A DNA stretch of 64,000 nt, taken from NCBI GenBank assembly GCA_963750195.1, contig CAVVPS010000014.1, forward strand, positions 62,001-126,000. The letters run 5' to 3'. This stretch comes from AP-15 sp963750195. Lineage in GTDB: Bacteria; Pseudomonadota; Alphaproteobacteria; ATCC43930; CGMCC-115725. Positions 53,981 through 64,000 of the stretch are shown here, piece by piece; the first letter of the stretch is position 1; each line of letters begins with the position of its first letter. The translations under genes were made by a program, and so were the position numbers. The notes beneath the pieces were generated by a model, which saw only the letters and a program-made list of their open reading frames with translations, was not told where the DNA came from and ran no database searches.

Positions 53981-55389
53981 CTAGGTCCCGACTTTCAGCG
54001 ACCGGTCATTGCCGAAGACGCCGAGTGATTTCAGCTTGCGGTGTAGCGCCGAGCGCTCCATGCCGACAAAGGCCGCGGTGCGCGAAATATTGCCGCCGAA
54101 CCGGGTCACCTGCGCCAACAGATATTCGCGCTCGAAAACTTCGCGCGCGTCCCGCAACGGCAGTGTCATGATTTCGCTGCCACTGTCCCATTTGACGACA
54201 GTCGGGGCGATGGCGGTGATCTCGTTGGGCAGCATATCGGCGCGGATCGGCTCGCGGGCATCGCCTGGCGCCATGATCAGCAGCCAATCGATGACGTTGC
54301 GCAACTGGCGCACGTTGCCGGGCCAAGAATAGGCCTGCAATGCCGCCATCGCGTCCTCGCCGATTTCGCGCGGGGCAAGCCGCGCTGCCTCCGACGAGCG
54401 CGCCATGAAATGGCGCGCCAACAGCGGGATGTCCTCGCGCCGATCGCGCAGCGGCGGCACTTTGATCGGCACGACATTGAGCCGATAGAACAGATCCTCG
54501 CGGAACCGGCCGGCGCCGATCTCGGCCGGCGAGGTCGCGATTTGACGAAGCGACGACCCGGACATCGACTTCGACGCGGCTCGATCCCCCGATCCGCTCG
54601 AAGGTCTGTTCCTGCAGCACGCGCACGATCTTGCCCTGGGTCTCGAGCGGCATGTCGGCGACCTCGTCGAGGAACAGGGTGCCGCCATGCGCGCGCTCGA
54701 AGGTGCCGATCTTGCGCGGCGCGCCGATGATCGTTGTCCGCCTCTGTTCCGAACAGCTCGATTTCGAGCCGCTCCGGCCGCATGGTCGCGCAATTGACCG
54801 GGACAAACGGACCCTTCGCCCGACGCGAGCGCAGGTGCAACAGCCTGCCGACGACCTCCTTGCCGGCGCCTGGCGGTCCGGTGATCAGGACCCGGCTCCC
54901 GGTCGGCGCCGCCTTGTCGATCTGCTGGCGCAGCTGATTGGCCAGCCGGCGAGACCCCGACCAGGTCGATGATCGCCGCCGGCGCGCAGTTTGAGTTCTT
55001 CGTTCTCGCGCCGCAGCTGCGCCGCCTCGATCGCGCGCTCGACGACCAGCAGCAGACCGGTCGGATTTGAACGGCTTCTCGATGAAGTCGTAGGCGCCGA
55101 TCTTGATCGCCTCGACCGCTGTCTCGATCGTGCCGTGCCCGCTGATCATGACCACCGGTACCGACGGCATCTCGGCGCGCAGCAGCCTGAGAATTTCGAT
55201 CCCGTCGAGCTTGCTGCCCTGCAGCCAGATGTCGAGGATGACCAGGGTCGGTTGCCGGGCATGAATCACCGCCAGCGCCTGGGCGCTGTCAGCGGCCTCG
55301 CGCGTGGCGTAGCCCTCGTCCTTCAGCACACCCGCGATCAGCATGCGGATGTCGGCTTCGTCGTCGACGATCAGGATGTCATGCGCCAT
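53981..55389 (-). CDS. ntrX: Response regulator NtrX, multiply frameshifted
   Basis: It has a receiver (ILIVDDEADIRMLIAGVLKD; phosphoacceptor in LVILDIWLQGSKLDG), an AAA+ domain (Walker A VLITGPPGAGKEVVGRLLHL) and a Fis-type HTH (ISRTAAFVGMERSALHRKLK). The sigma-54 contact loop GAFTGA is absent (the sequence reads ELFGTE), as is usual for alphaproteobacterial NtrX, so activation of sigma-54 is unlikely. About five indels occur (near 55058, 54985, 54955, 54732 and 54535). It pairs with the kinase NtrY upstream to control nitrogen and redox responses. Confidence 0.85.
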
Positions 55390-55401
55390 GTCCGACCGTG
55401 C

Positions 55402-57627
55402 TCATCTCCAACGGCTGGCTGGCGAGCGTCGGCGCCTTCGGTCGTCGCGAGCCTCGGCGGCGAAGACGAGCCTGACCCGCGCCCCCTCCGGTTCCCCATC
55501 TTCCAGCATCAGCTCTCCCCCGTGATCTTCCATGATCTTCTTGACGATGGCGAGGCCCAAGCCGGTCCCCTTCGCCCGCGTCGTCACATAGGGCTCGGTC
55601 AACCGCTCGCGGTCTTGGTATGGCAAGCCCTTGCCATTGTCCTCGACGATCACCGCAGCCTGGCCAGCGGCCGCTCGATACCGACACGCGGATACGCCCG
55701 GGAGCACCGGCTCCGCGTTCGGCGATTCGCGCCTCGATCGCCTCGATTGCGTTCTTGACGATGTTGATCACCGCCTGGCCGACGAGACGCGCGTCGCAGC
55801 TGACCGCGACCGAGTGGTCCGGAAAGCTCGTCTCGAAAGCGATCTCGCGATGGGCGGTGCGCTGCAAGAACACCGCCCGATGCACGATCTCGACCAGATT
55901 CTCCGGCTTGAGGACCGGCGCCGGCATTCGCGCGAACGCCGAGAATTCATCGATCATGCGGCCGATGTCGCCGACGTGGCGGATGATCGTGTCGGTGCAG
56001 ATCGTAAATGTCTCAGGGTCTTGTTTGATCTCCTTCAGATAGCGGCGGCGTAGCCGCTCGGCCGCCAGTTGGATTGGGGTCAGCGGGTTCTTGATTTCGT
56101 GGGCGATGCGGCGGGCGATGTCTGCCCAGGCCGCCTTGCGTTGCGCGGACAACAACTCGGTAATGTCGTCGAAAGTGACGACAAACCCGCTGGTGTCGCG
56201 TTCGTCGTGGTCGGCGGCGATGCGCACCAGCAGGGTGCGGGTGCTGTTGCCGCGGGCGAGCTGGACTTGCGACTGCGCCAGGCGGTCGGGGCGACGCTCC
56301 GCCTCGTCGAGCAAGATCGCCATCTCGGGCGCCACCTCGGCGAGATCACGCCCGATCGATTGTTCGAGATCGACCCCGAGCAGCGCGGAGGCCGAGCGGT
56401 TGGGCAGATTGACGCGGCCCTCGCGATCGAGCCCGATCACCCCGGCCGAGACGCCGGTCAAGACCGTCTCGGTGAATCGGCGCCGTTCATCGAGCTGCCG
56501 ATTCGCCTCTCTCAGCTCGCGCTGCTGGCTTTCGATCTGGTAGGTCATCCGGTTGAAAGCGCGGCTCAACGAGGCGAGTTCGTCGTCTTTCTCCCCTTCG
56601 GGCACACGGGCAGCAAGATCGCCTCCGCGCACTTGCTCGGCCGCGGTAGCGAGCCGGCTGATCGGGACGGCGAGCTGGGTTGCGAAATTGAATCCCGATC
56701 GCCACCGCCACGACCAAAAACAGCATCGCCACCATCAGAAAAATCAAGCGCAAAGGTTACCTGAAACCCCGATCTCCGACTTTCCATCTTCGCGTATTGA
56801 GCGGCAGCGCGCTGGGTCTCCTCCATGTGATTGAGCACGCGCGGCTCGATAAAACGGCTAACATAGAGATAGACTTGGCCAAACTGGTCGAGGCGAACCA
56901 GGGCGCGCACCCGGTTATCGTTGTCGCTGGTTACGATCGCCACGTCGCCTTCGTCGGCGACACGCATCGCACCGTCCGGCATCGGCTCGAAACCGAGCGT
57001 GAATGACAGGCTCGACCGCGCCAGTACATGGCCAGCTCGGTCGAAGACCATCGCCTCGGTCAGGCCGCGCAGAGCCGCCTGCGCCGCCACCACCTGCTCC
57101 AAGCGCGCCTGATCCAGTGTGAGTTCGGGCGCATCCCGATTGAGGTCGTTCGCCATCGCTAGCGTGTCGGCGCGAATCGCCTGTTGATGCTCGTGCAGAT
57201 AGGCTTCGGCGACGGCGAGCGATTCGGTAATAGCCGTGTGCACCCGATCGCTGAACCAGGATTTGACCCCGTAGCTGAAGAACAGATACGAGAAAACTGC
57301 GACGATAATTGTCGGCGTCACTGCGATCAGGCTGAACAGCACGACCAGCCGGATCTGCAGCCGCGAACCGGCGAGACCACGGCGCCGCTCGGCCCATACC
57401 TGCAACAGGCGCTTGGCGATCAACGCGCCGAGAGCCAACAGCAGAACGAGGTCCAAATTCAGTAGGGTGAGAACGGTGTTGGGATGCAGCCCGAAGGGCG
57501 GCGCCCCGGTCAGCGCCAAATATGTTGCGACCCCCGAACCCAGCGCCGCCGTCGACAAACCAAAGGCGAGCGTATGACGCAGACCAAAGCGGCCGGCCCA
57601 CCTCCGAACCCGCCGCATCAGCTTCAT
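55402..57627 (-). CDS. ntrY: Sensor histidine kinase NtrY, frameshifted
   Basis: A membrane kinase with N-terminal membrane helices (LAFGLSTAALGSGVATYLAL, LVVLFSLIAVTPTIIVAVFS), a periplasmic segment, HAMP and PAS regions (ETVLTGVSAGVIGLDREGRV), the phosphoacceptor His in IARRIAHEIKNPLTPIQLAA, and an ATPase domain (VIVEDNGKGLPYQDRERLTE, GTGLGLAIVKKIMEDHGG). Frames break around 56680-56755 and near 55690. It ends 13 bases before ntrX. It senses an extracytoplasmic or redox-related signal upstream of NtrX. Confidence 0.88.
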
Positions 57628-57746
57628 GCAAGACCTCGACCGGATATCGCCGCGAGCTGTTAGGACGGCCGACCCCGCCGCCGCTACCGGCCGGGCCAGC
57701 CCCCGGCCAACGCCACGCGATCCCCGAAATTCGGTGACACGCTGCT

Positions 57747-59185
<1,439 letters not shown>

Positions 59186-59189
<4 letters not shown>

Positions 59190-60316
59190 CCGATACCGTC
59201 TTGCGCGACCACGGGCAAAAACACCCGGAACACGGTTCGGCGGGGCTGGCTGTCAAATTCGATGACTCCGCCGTGGTCACCGATCACCTTGGCCACCAAT
59301 GCAAGACCAAGGCCAGTTCCGTTTCGCTTGGTCGTCACAAACGGATCAAACAGGTAAGGGCGCATGTCCTCGGGAATGCCTGGCCCGTTGTCACTGACCG
59401 CAACCATCAGCGGCAAATGCCGGCGCCCTTCCCCACCCGGCCCAGCCAACCGGAGCCCGTGGCGGTAGCCGGTGGTCAAGATGATCTCGCCATCGGCACC
59501 AGCCGCCGCTTCGGCGGCGTTTTTGACGATGTTCAAAAAGACCTGGACCAAGAGGTCGCGATTACCGTGCACCAAAGGCAATGACGGATCGTACTCCTCG
59601 ACGAAGCGAACGTGGCGGGCAAAGCCTGACTGCGCCAGCTTGCGCACCCGTTCGAGGATCTCATGGATGTTGACCGCTTCGCGCTCGATCGGTCGATGGT
59701 CGGAAAACGCCTCCATCCGGTCGACGAGAGCGACAATTCGGTCGGTCTCGTCGCAGATCAGCCGGGTCAGCTCGCGGCCTGCCTCGTCGGCGTCCTGCTC
59801 CAAAAGCTGCGCCGCGCCGCGAATTCCGGAAAGCGGGTTCTTGACCTCGTGCGCCAGCATCGCCGCCATTGCAGTAATCGACCGGGCGGCATTGCGGTGG
59901 GTCAGCTGGCGATCGACCTTGTCGACCATGGCGCGCTCGTGCAGGGTCAGCACCAGCATGTCCGCATCCTCGCCGGCCAGCGCCCCCTGGATCGTTACTG
60001 TGCGGCTGCCAAAGCGCGGACCTTCGAGCGGCATGTCATATTCCGAAAACGTGTTGCCGCTGCGCCAAACTGCGTCGACGAGCCCCATCAATGGGCTATG
60101 CGGGGCAACAAGATCGGCCAGCGCGCTACCGCGCAGCGCCGCGGCGCCCAAGCCAAAAAACTGCTCGGTCGCAGTGTTGACCAGGCGGATTTCGCCGCTG
60201 CGGTCGAGGACAATCACTGGGTCAGCGAGCGCCGTCAGCACCGCGGCAGCCTCGGGCAGGGTCTCGGTAACCGGGCGCGAGCCGGCGCTCCGCCGCCGGA
60301 ACGGCGCCTTGATCAT
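59186..60316 (-). CDS. ntrB: Nitrogen sensor kinase NtrB
   Basis: A 376-residue soluble histidine kinase. It has a PAS domain (DPVIVLDRSGEIRLVNTATE), phosphoacceptor His in AAMLAHEVKNPLSGIRGAAQ, and an ATPase domain with IVKNAAEAAAGADGE (N box), VAVSDNGPGIPEDM (G1) and GTGLGLALVAKVIGDHGG. It is controlled by PII proteins and phosphorylates NtrC. Its start overlaps the dusB stop. Confidence 0.97.
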
Positions 60317-61299
60317 GCTGCCTTCCGAGTAAGCAGCGGCTCGTAGAACGCCCGGATCAACGCCATGACGCGCGCCGGGTCGAGCGTCTGGTTAACTGCT
60401 GCGCGGAATTCGGCCGAACCTGGCAGGCCTTTGGAATACCACGCGACGTGCTTGCGGGCGATGCGTGAGCCGATGGCGATCCCGTAATGGACCAGCATCT
60501 CCTCGTAATGATCGAGAACAATGTCGCGCTGCGCCGTGAGCGGAGGGTCGGGGATTTGCTTGCGGCTTTGCAACCAGGCGATCACCTGATGCAGGAACCA
60601 TGGCCTGCCATAGCAGCCACGACCGATCATCAGCCCATCGGCGCCCGATTGTGCGAGCGCCCGCTCGGCGTCGTCGAGGCTGACGATGTCCCCGTTGGCG
60701 ATGACCGGGATCGTTACATTTTCCTTAACGCGGTGGATGAATCCCCAATCGGACGAGCCGGTATAGAGCTGGGAGCGGGTGCGTCCGTGCACGGTAATCA
60801 TTCGAATGCCGCAAGCTTGCGCAATCCGCGCGAGCCGGGGCGCATTTCGGGTATGCTCGTCCCAGCCCGTGCGCATCTTCAAAGTGACCGGCAGGTCGAC
60901 GGCTTTGACCGTGGCTTCGAGAATGCGCGCGGCATGGGTCTCGTCGCGCATCAGCGCCGAGCCGGCATGGCCGTTGACCACCTTTTTGACCGGGCAGCCG
61001 AAATTGATGTCGATCATCCGCGCGCCGCGATCGGCATTTAGCTTTGCCGCCTCGGCCATGACCCGCGGCTCGCAGCCGGCGAGCTGCACCGCCATCGGCT
61101 GCTCCTCGGCGCAGCTCTTCGCCATCGTCAAGGATTGTCGCGTCTCGCGAATCATCGCCTCGCTAGCGATCATCTCGGAGACGACGAGCCCCGCGCCCAG
61201 GCGCTTGACCAGCCGGCGGAACGGCAGATCAGTCACACCCGACATCGGGGCGAGGATCACCGGATCGTCGAGTGTTAGAGAACCGAGCGAAATGGTCAT
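60313..61299 (-). CDS. dusB: tRNA-dihydrouridine synthase DusB
   Basis: An FMN-dependent reductase of 328 residues, formerly NifR3, that makes dihydrouridine in tRNA. It has LAPMSGVTDLPFRRLVKRLG at the start, the FMN-linked core MIDINFGCPVKKVVNGHAGS with its catalytic cysteine, and VTIPVIANGDIVSLDDAE followed by LMIGRGCYGRPWF. It is the first gene of the dusB-ntrB-ntrC-ntrY-ntrX run. Confidence 0.97.
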   Translation of the reverse strand: MTISLGSLTLDDPVILAPMSGVTDLPFRRLVKRLGAGLVVSEMIASEAMIRETRQSLTMAKSCAEEQPMAVQLAGCEPRVMAEAAKLNADRGARMIDINFGCPVKKVVNGHAGSALMRDETHAARILEATVKAVDLPVTLKMRTGWDEHTRNAPRLARIAQACGIRMITVHGRTRSQLYTGSSDWGFIHRVKENVTIPVIANGDIVSLDDAERALAQSGADGLMIGRGCYGRPWFLHQVIAWLQSRKQIPDPPLTAQRDIVLDHYEEMLVHYGIAIGSRIARKHVAWYSKGLPGSAEFRAAVNQTLDPARVMALIRAFYEPLLTRKAA

Positions 61300-61445
61300 T
61301 CTTTGAGCAGATGTTAGACTTGCCTAGTGATTGGGCAGATATTATTCCGTTTCTTTTTGCAGTGCAACATTAAGAATAGTGGCGCGCGGCCGATCCGGAG
61401 ATCGGCAGCGGTGGCAAAGGCGTGCCCAGTCGGCTAATTTCATGC
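61300..61445. promoter_or_regulatory. Divergent promoter region dusB / ispDF
   Basis: A 146-base gap between divergent genes, AT-rich around 61310-61375 (CAGATATTATTCCGTTTCTT). Both the dusB-ntr and the ispDF transcripts should start here. I could not fix individual -35/-10 pairs with confidence. Confidence 0.45.
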
Positions 61446-62600
61446 ATGGAATCGGTTTATGCACTCGTCGTCGCGGCGGGCCGGGGGAGCCGATTCGGCG
61501 GCGACGTGCCCAAGCAATACCTGCGGCTCGGCGGAGCCATGGTGTTGCGGCATGCGGTGGCGGCTTTGGCCCGGCATCGGCTGGTTACCGGCGTGCTGGT
61601 GGCGATCCGGCTGGAGGATCGAGCGCTATTCGATAACGCCGTCGCCGGCTTGCCGGTGCTGCCGCCGATCGCGGGCGGCGCCACCCGTCAGGATTCGGTA
61701 AGGCTCGGGCTCGAGGCGTTGGCGCCGTATCGCCCGCGGCATGTGCTGATCCATGACGGAGCCCGGCCATTTCCCGACACGGCGCTGATCGACCGGGTCA
61801 TCCAAGCGCTCGACGAGGCGCCGGCGGCTATTCCTTGCCTGCCGCTGCGCGATACGATCAAGCGCGCCGAGAGCGGGACGATCCGGGCAACGGTTGACCG
61901 AGCCGAGCTATGGCGCGCGCAAACCCCCCAAGGCTTTCAATTCGATCAGATCCTGGCCGCGCATCATGCCGCTGCCGGAACCCAGCTGACCGACGATTCG
62001 GCGGTCGCCGAGGCGGCCGGGCTGGCGCCGCTGCTGGTTGTCGGCAGCGAGGACAATCTGAAAGTGACGACAACCGAAGACCTTGCCACCGCCGAACGTC
62101 TGATCGCCGCCCGGCCCGGCGATGTACGCGTCGGGCAAGGTTTTGACGTCCACGCGTTTGGACCAGGAGATCGGATTTTCATCTGCGGGGTCGAAATCCC
62201 GCACGATGAAAGCTTGGTTGGTCATTCCGACGCCGATGTCGGCCTCCATGCTCTGACCGACGCGCTGCTGGGCGCGATCGGGGCCGGCGATATCGGTATG
62301 CATTTCCCGCCCGGTGATGCGCGCTGGCGCGGTGCAGCCTCGGATCAATTTCTACGCCATGCGGCCGATCTCGTAGGCGCGCGGGGCGGCGCTGTTGCGG
62401 CGGTCGACGTGACGATTATCTGCGAGCGACCGAAAATCGGCCCTCATCGCGCGGCGATGGTCGAGCGGATTGCCGAAATTCTCGGTATCGCCGCCGAGCG
62501 CGTTAGTGTGAAGGCAACGACGACCGATCGCCTCGGCTTCACCGGCCGCGGCGAAGGCATCGCCGCGCAAGCCGTCGCCACCGTCCGCCTGCCATTGTAG
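61446..62600 (+). CDS. ispDF: Bifunctional IspD/IspF isoprenoid enzyme
   Basis: A fused enzyme of the MEP pathway. The IspD part (residues 1 to about 220) has ALVVAAGRGSRFGGDVPKQY and HVLIHDGARPFPDTALIDRV. The IspF part (about 226-384) begins VRVGQGFDVHAFGPGDRIFI with zinc ligands in GFDVHAF and LVGHSDADVGLHALTDALLG, then GDIGMHFPPGD. The two steps are CTP attachment to MEP and cyclodiphosphate formation. The ATG at 61446 is preferred to the GTG at 61422. The fusion is typical of alphaproteobacteria. Confidence 0.96.
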   Translation: MESVYALVVAAGRGSRFGGDVPKQYLRLGGAMVLRHAVAALARHRLVTGVLVAIRLEDRALFDNAVAGLPVLPPIAGGATRQDSVRLGLEALAPYRPRHVLIHDGARPFPDTALIDRVIQALDEAPAAIPCLPLRDTIKRAESGTIRATVDRAELWRAQTPQGFQFDQILAAHHAAAGTQLTDDSAVAEAAGLAPLLVVGSEDNLKVTTTEDLATAERLIAARPGDVRVGQGFDVHAFGPGDRIFICGVEIPHDESLVGHSDADVGLHALTDALLGAIGAGDIGMHFPPGDARWRGAASDQFLRHAADLVGARGGAVAAVDVTIICERPKIGPHRAAMVERIAEILGIAAERVSVKATTTDRLGFTGRGEGIAAQAVATVRLPL

Positions 62601-62609
62601 ATGATTCCG

Positions 62610-62705
62610 GACTTGTCCGTCTTCGTCTTGGCGGGACTTGGTCCGGCCACCCACGAGCCGCGTCATGGCAAATCCGTGGATGGCCAGGACAAGCCCGGTC
62701 ACGAC
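62610..62705. repeat. Dispersed intergenic repeat, copy 3 (divergent)
   Basis: TTCCGGACTTGTCCGTCTTC and GGCGGGACTTGGTCCGGCCA form paired small inverted repeats, followed by a complementary-looking right half (GTGGATGGCCAGGACAAGCC). The layout resembles copies at about 27122 and 33515. It lies between ispDF and pgpA and could form an mRNA hairpin. Confidence 0.4.
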
Positions 62706-62716
62706 GAAGAGAAAAA

Positions 62717-63235
62717 TTGAGTTGCGAAATTACGCCGTCGAAGGCGCGCCTTGGCCTGCCGCTACGCCATCCAGCGGTCGTGCTCGCCACCTGGTTCGGG
62801 GTGGGGCTGATCCCGATAGCGCCCGGCACTTGGGGATCGCTCGCGGCGTTGCCCTTTGCCTGGGCAATCCACAGCCTGTGGGGTGCGACTGGGCTCGCCA
62901 TCGCCATTGCGATCATCTTTTTCGCCGGATGGTGGGCCGCCGCGACCGTAGTCAAGGCAGGCGGGATCAAAGATCCCGGGTTCGTGGTCATCGACGAGGT
63001 CGCAGGGCAATGGCTCGTCCTGCTGGCCGCACCGCGCGACCCGCTCGCCTGGGTCCTGGCCTTCTTGTTGTTCCGGATCTTTGACATCTGGAAGCCATGG
63101 CCGGTGCTTTGGGCCGACCGGGACATTGCCGGCGGTCTCGGTGTCATGCTCGACGACCTGTTAGCAGCGGTTTACGCTGCCCTCGTCTTATCGGTCTTGT
63201 TGGTGATCGGCGGAGTATTCGGTGTTCGATCCTGA
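62717..63235 (+). CDS. pgpA: Phosphatidylglycerophosphatase A
   Basis: A 172-residue membrane phosphatase that makes phosphatidylglycerol. It has FGVGLIPIAPGTWGSLAALP near the N terminus and the conserved acidic motif DPGFVVIDEVAGQWLVLLAA, with four hydrophobic helices including VLAFLLFRIFDIWKPWP. It starts at TTG. Its end overlaps the start of the cinA-type gene by 14 bases. Confidence 0.93.
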   Translation: MSCEITPSKARLGLPLRHPAVVLATWFGVGLIPIAPGTWGSLAALPFAWAIHSLWGATGLAIAIAIIFFAGWWAAATVVKAGGIKDPGFVVIDEVAGQWLVLLAAPRDPLAWVLAFLLFRIFDIWKPWPVLWADRDIAGGLGVMLDDLLAAVYAALVLSVLLVIGGVFGVRS

Positions 63236-63713
63236 AACGCTTGATCTGGCGACATCGGTGCTCGACGCATGCCGTGCGCGCGGCTGGCATGTGGCGATCG
63301 CCGAATCCTGCACCGGCGGCCTGGTGGCCGCGGCGCTGACCGCGATCGCCGGTTCGTCCGACGTGGTCGAGCGCGGCTTTGTGACCTATTCGAACGAGGC
63401 CAAATCCGAGTTGCTGGGTGTCCTCCCCGAGGTGATCGCCGCTCATGGCGCGGTCAGCGCCGAAACCGCCGCGGCGATGGCCGAGGGCGCCCTTGCCCGC
63501 GCCCCGGTCGATCTCGCGGTCTCGGTTACCGGCGTCGCCGGACCTGGCGGCGGCAGCCCCGAAAAGCCGGTCGGGCTGATCCATTGTGCCCTCGCCCGTC
63601 GCGGCAAGTCCCCCCAAACCGAGCGCCGTGTGTTTCCGGGCGACCGCGCGGCGGTGCGCGGCGCAGCCTTGCGGCTGGCGCTCGGCCTGCTCGCGGCGGA
63701 GGCACATGGTTAA
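63222..63713 (+). CDS. CinA-type nicotinamide-nucleotide amidohydrolase (PncC)
   Basis: A 163-residue single-domain PncC/CinA C-terminal protein. It has IAESCTGGLVAAALTAIAG with the active-site serine, FVTYSNEAKSELLGVLPEVI and AVSVTGVAGPGGGSPEKPVG. It deamidates NMN in NAD recycling. It lacks the N-terminal MoCF-like domain of long CinA. It starts at GTG within the pgpA end. Confidence 0.93.
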   Translation: MFDPETLDLATSVLDACRARGWHVAIAESCTGGLVAAALTAIAGSSDVVERGFVTYSNEAKSELLGVLPEVIAAHGAVSAETAAAMAEGALARAPVDLAVSVTGVAGPGGGSPEKPVGLIHCALARRGKSPQTERRVFPGDRAAVRGAALRLALGLLAAEAHG

Positions 63714-63728
63714 TAAGGAGAACATTCC

Positions 63729-64000
63729 ATGAGCAGCTTCCACATCGCGGTGGTCCAGCCGCATACGAACCCGCCGCCCGACGACGCAAAAAACGTCGAC
63801 TTCGCGGTCAAATGGATCGAGCGGGCCGCCGGTAAGGGTGCGGATTTCGTCTGTTTCCCGGAATCCTATCCGGGGCCGTGGCGGATGCCGGCCAGCTACG
63901 ATCCATCGGCCCGTATCGCCGAGGCGGCCCACAGATTCGGGACCCACGTCGTATTCGGCACGATGGAGCCGATCGATGACGCCAAAAGGACTGCCTACAA
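63729..64000 (+). CDS. Nitrilase/carbon-nitrogen hydrolase family protein, partial at window end
   Basis: The first 90 residues of a CN-hydrolase. It starts MSSFHIAVVQPHTNPPPDDA, with the catalytic glutamate in ADFVCFPESYPGPWRMPASY. The lysine and cysteine lie beyond the window. AATAAGGAGAACATTCC precedes the ATG. Family members cleave nitriles, amides or carbamoyl groups. The gene continues past 64000. Confidence 0.85.
   Translation, partial: MSSFHIAVVQPHTNPPPDDAKNVDFAVKWIERAAGKGADFVCFPESYPGPWRMPASYDPSARIAEAAHRFGTHVVFGTMEPIDDAKRTAY

Overview
The window reads as chromosomal DNA of a high-G+C alphaproteobacterium, most like the Rhodospirillales and relatives. This rests on gene order: dusB-ntrB-ntrC-ntrY-ntrX-(aminotransferase)-hfq-hflX-mazG, argS-SPOR-nagZ-M50-scpA-scpB, rlpA-D,D-carboxypeptidase-tmk-holB-metG-tatD-MBL, and a fused ispDF. 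I see no rRNA, tRNA, CRISPR array or prophage.

Layout. 0-6 kb is accessory and catabolic: a frameshifted isochorismatase-type hydrolase, a hydrolase remnant, a Crp/Fnr regulator, then on the minus strand a complete cobalt-type thiocyanate hydrolase operon (scnB-scnA-scnC plus a P15K-like activator) below an NTF2-like gene and a NiCoT nickel/cobalt permease. 6.3-15.4 kb is a peptide/nickel-type ABC importer with three tandem paralogous binding proteins, two ATPases and two permeases. 15.5-22.5 kb holds a protease-dead HtrA-like protein coupled to a LuxR regulator, single-gene catabolic enzymes (FAH family, epoxide hydrolase, TauD dioxygenase), a TauE exporter and a patatin lipoprotein. 22.7-30.4 kb carries dgt-like, a DUF4258/DUF2283 pair, argS, SPOR, nagZ, an M50 protease and scpAB. 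30.5-36.5 kb has an amidohydrolase, a ribbon-helix-helix protein, an orphan OmpR regulator and a minus-strand cluster of two ferredoxins, two ferritin-like diiron proteins and a LigB-type dioxygenase. 36.7-45 kb is cell wall (MltB-like, RlpA, carboxypeptidase) followed by tmk-holB-metG-tatD-MBL. 45.1-48.3 kb is a candidate dif site with an IS1202/ISNCY-type insertion sequence set beside it, a second IS-end remnant and a decapitated radical-SAM gene. 48.4-64 kb is a GNAT-Nudix fusion, mazG, two small envelope genes, hflX, hfq, the ntr regulatory region, dusB, ispDF, pgpA, a cinA-type gene and the start of a nitrilase-family gene.

Two themes stand out. First, self-contained metabolic modules: cobalt uptake next to a cobalt enzyme that releases ammonia and carbonyl sulfide from thiocyanate, and a ferredoxin-fed diiron pair next to an extradiol-type dioxygenase. 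Second, the probable chromosome terminus (dif) has been used as an insertion target.

Caution: many otherwise well-conserved genes are broken by single-base indels (isochorismatase, Crp, an ABC ATPase, HtrA-like, TauE, patatin, dgt-like, DUF4258, scpB, RHH, one diiron subunit, HAD, aminotransferase, ntrX, ntrY). Because several are normally conserved, I treat most as probable sequence errors and annotate the reconstructed gene. All family assignments are from reading the translations, without database searches.
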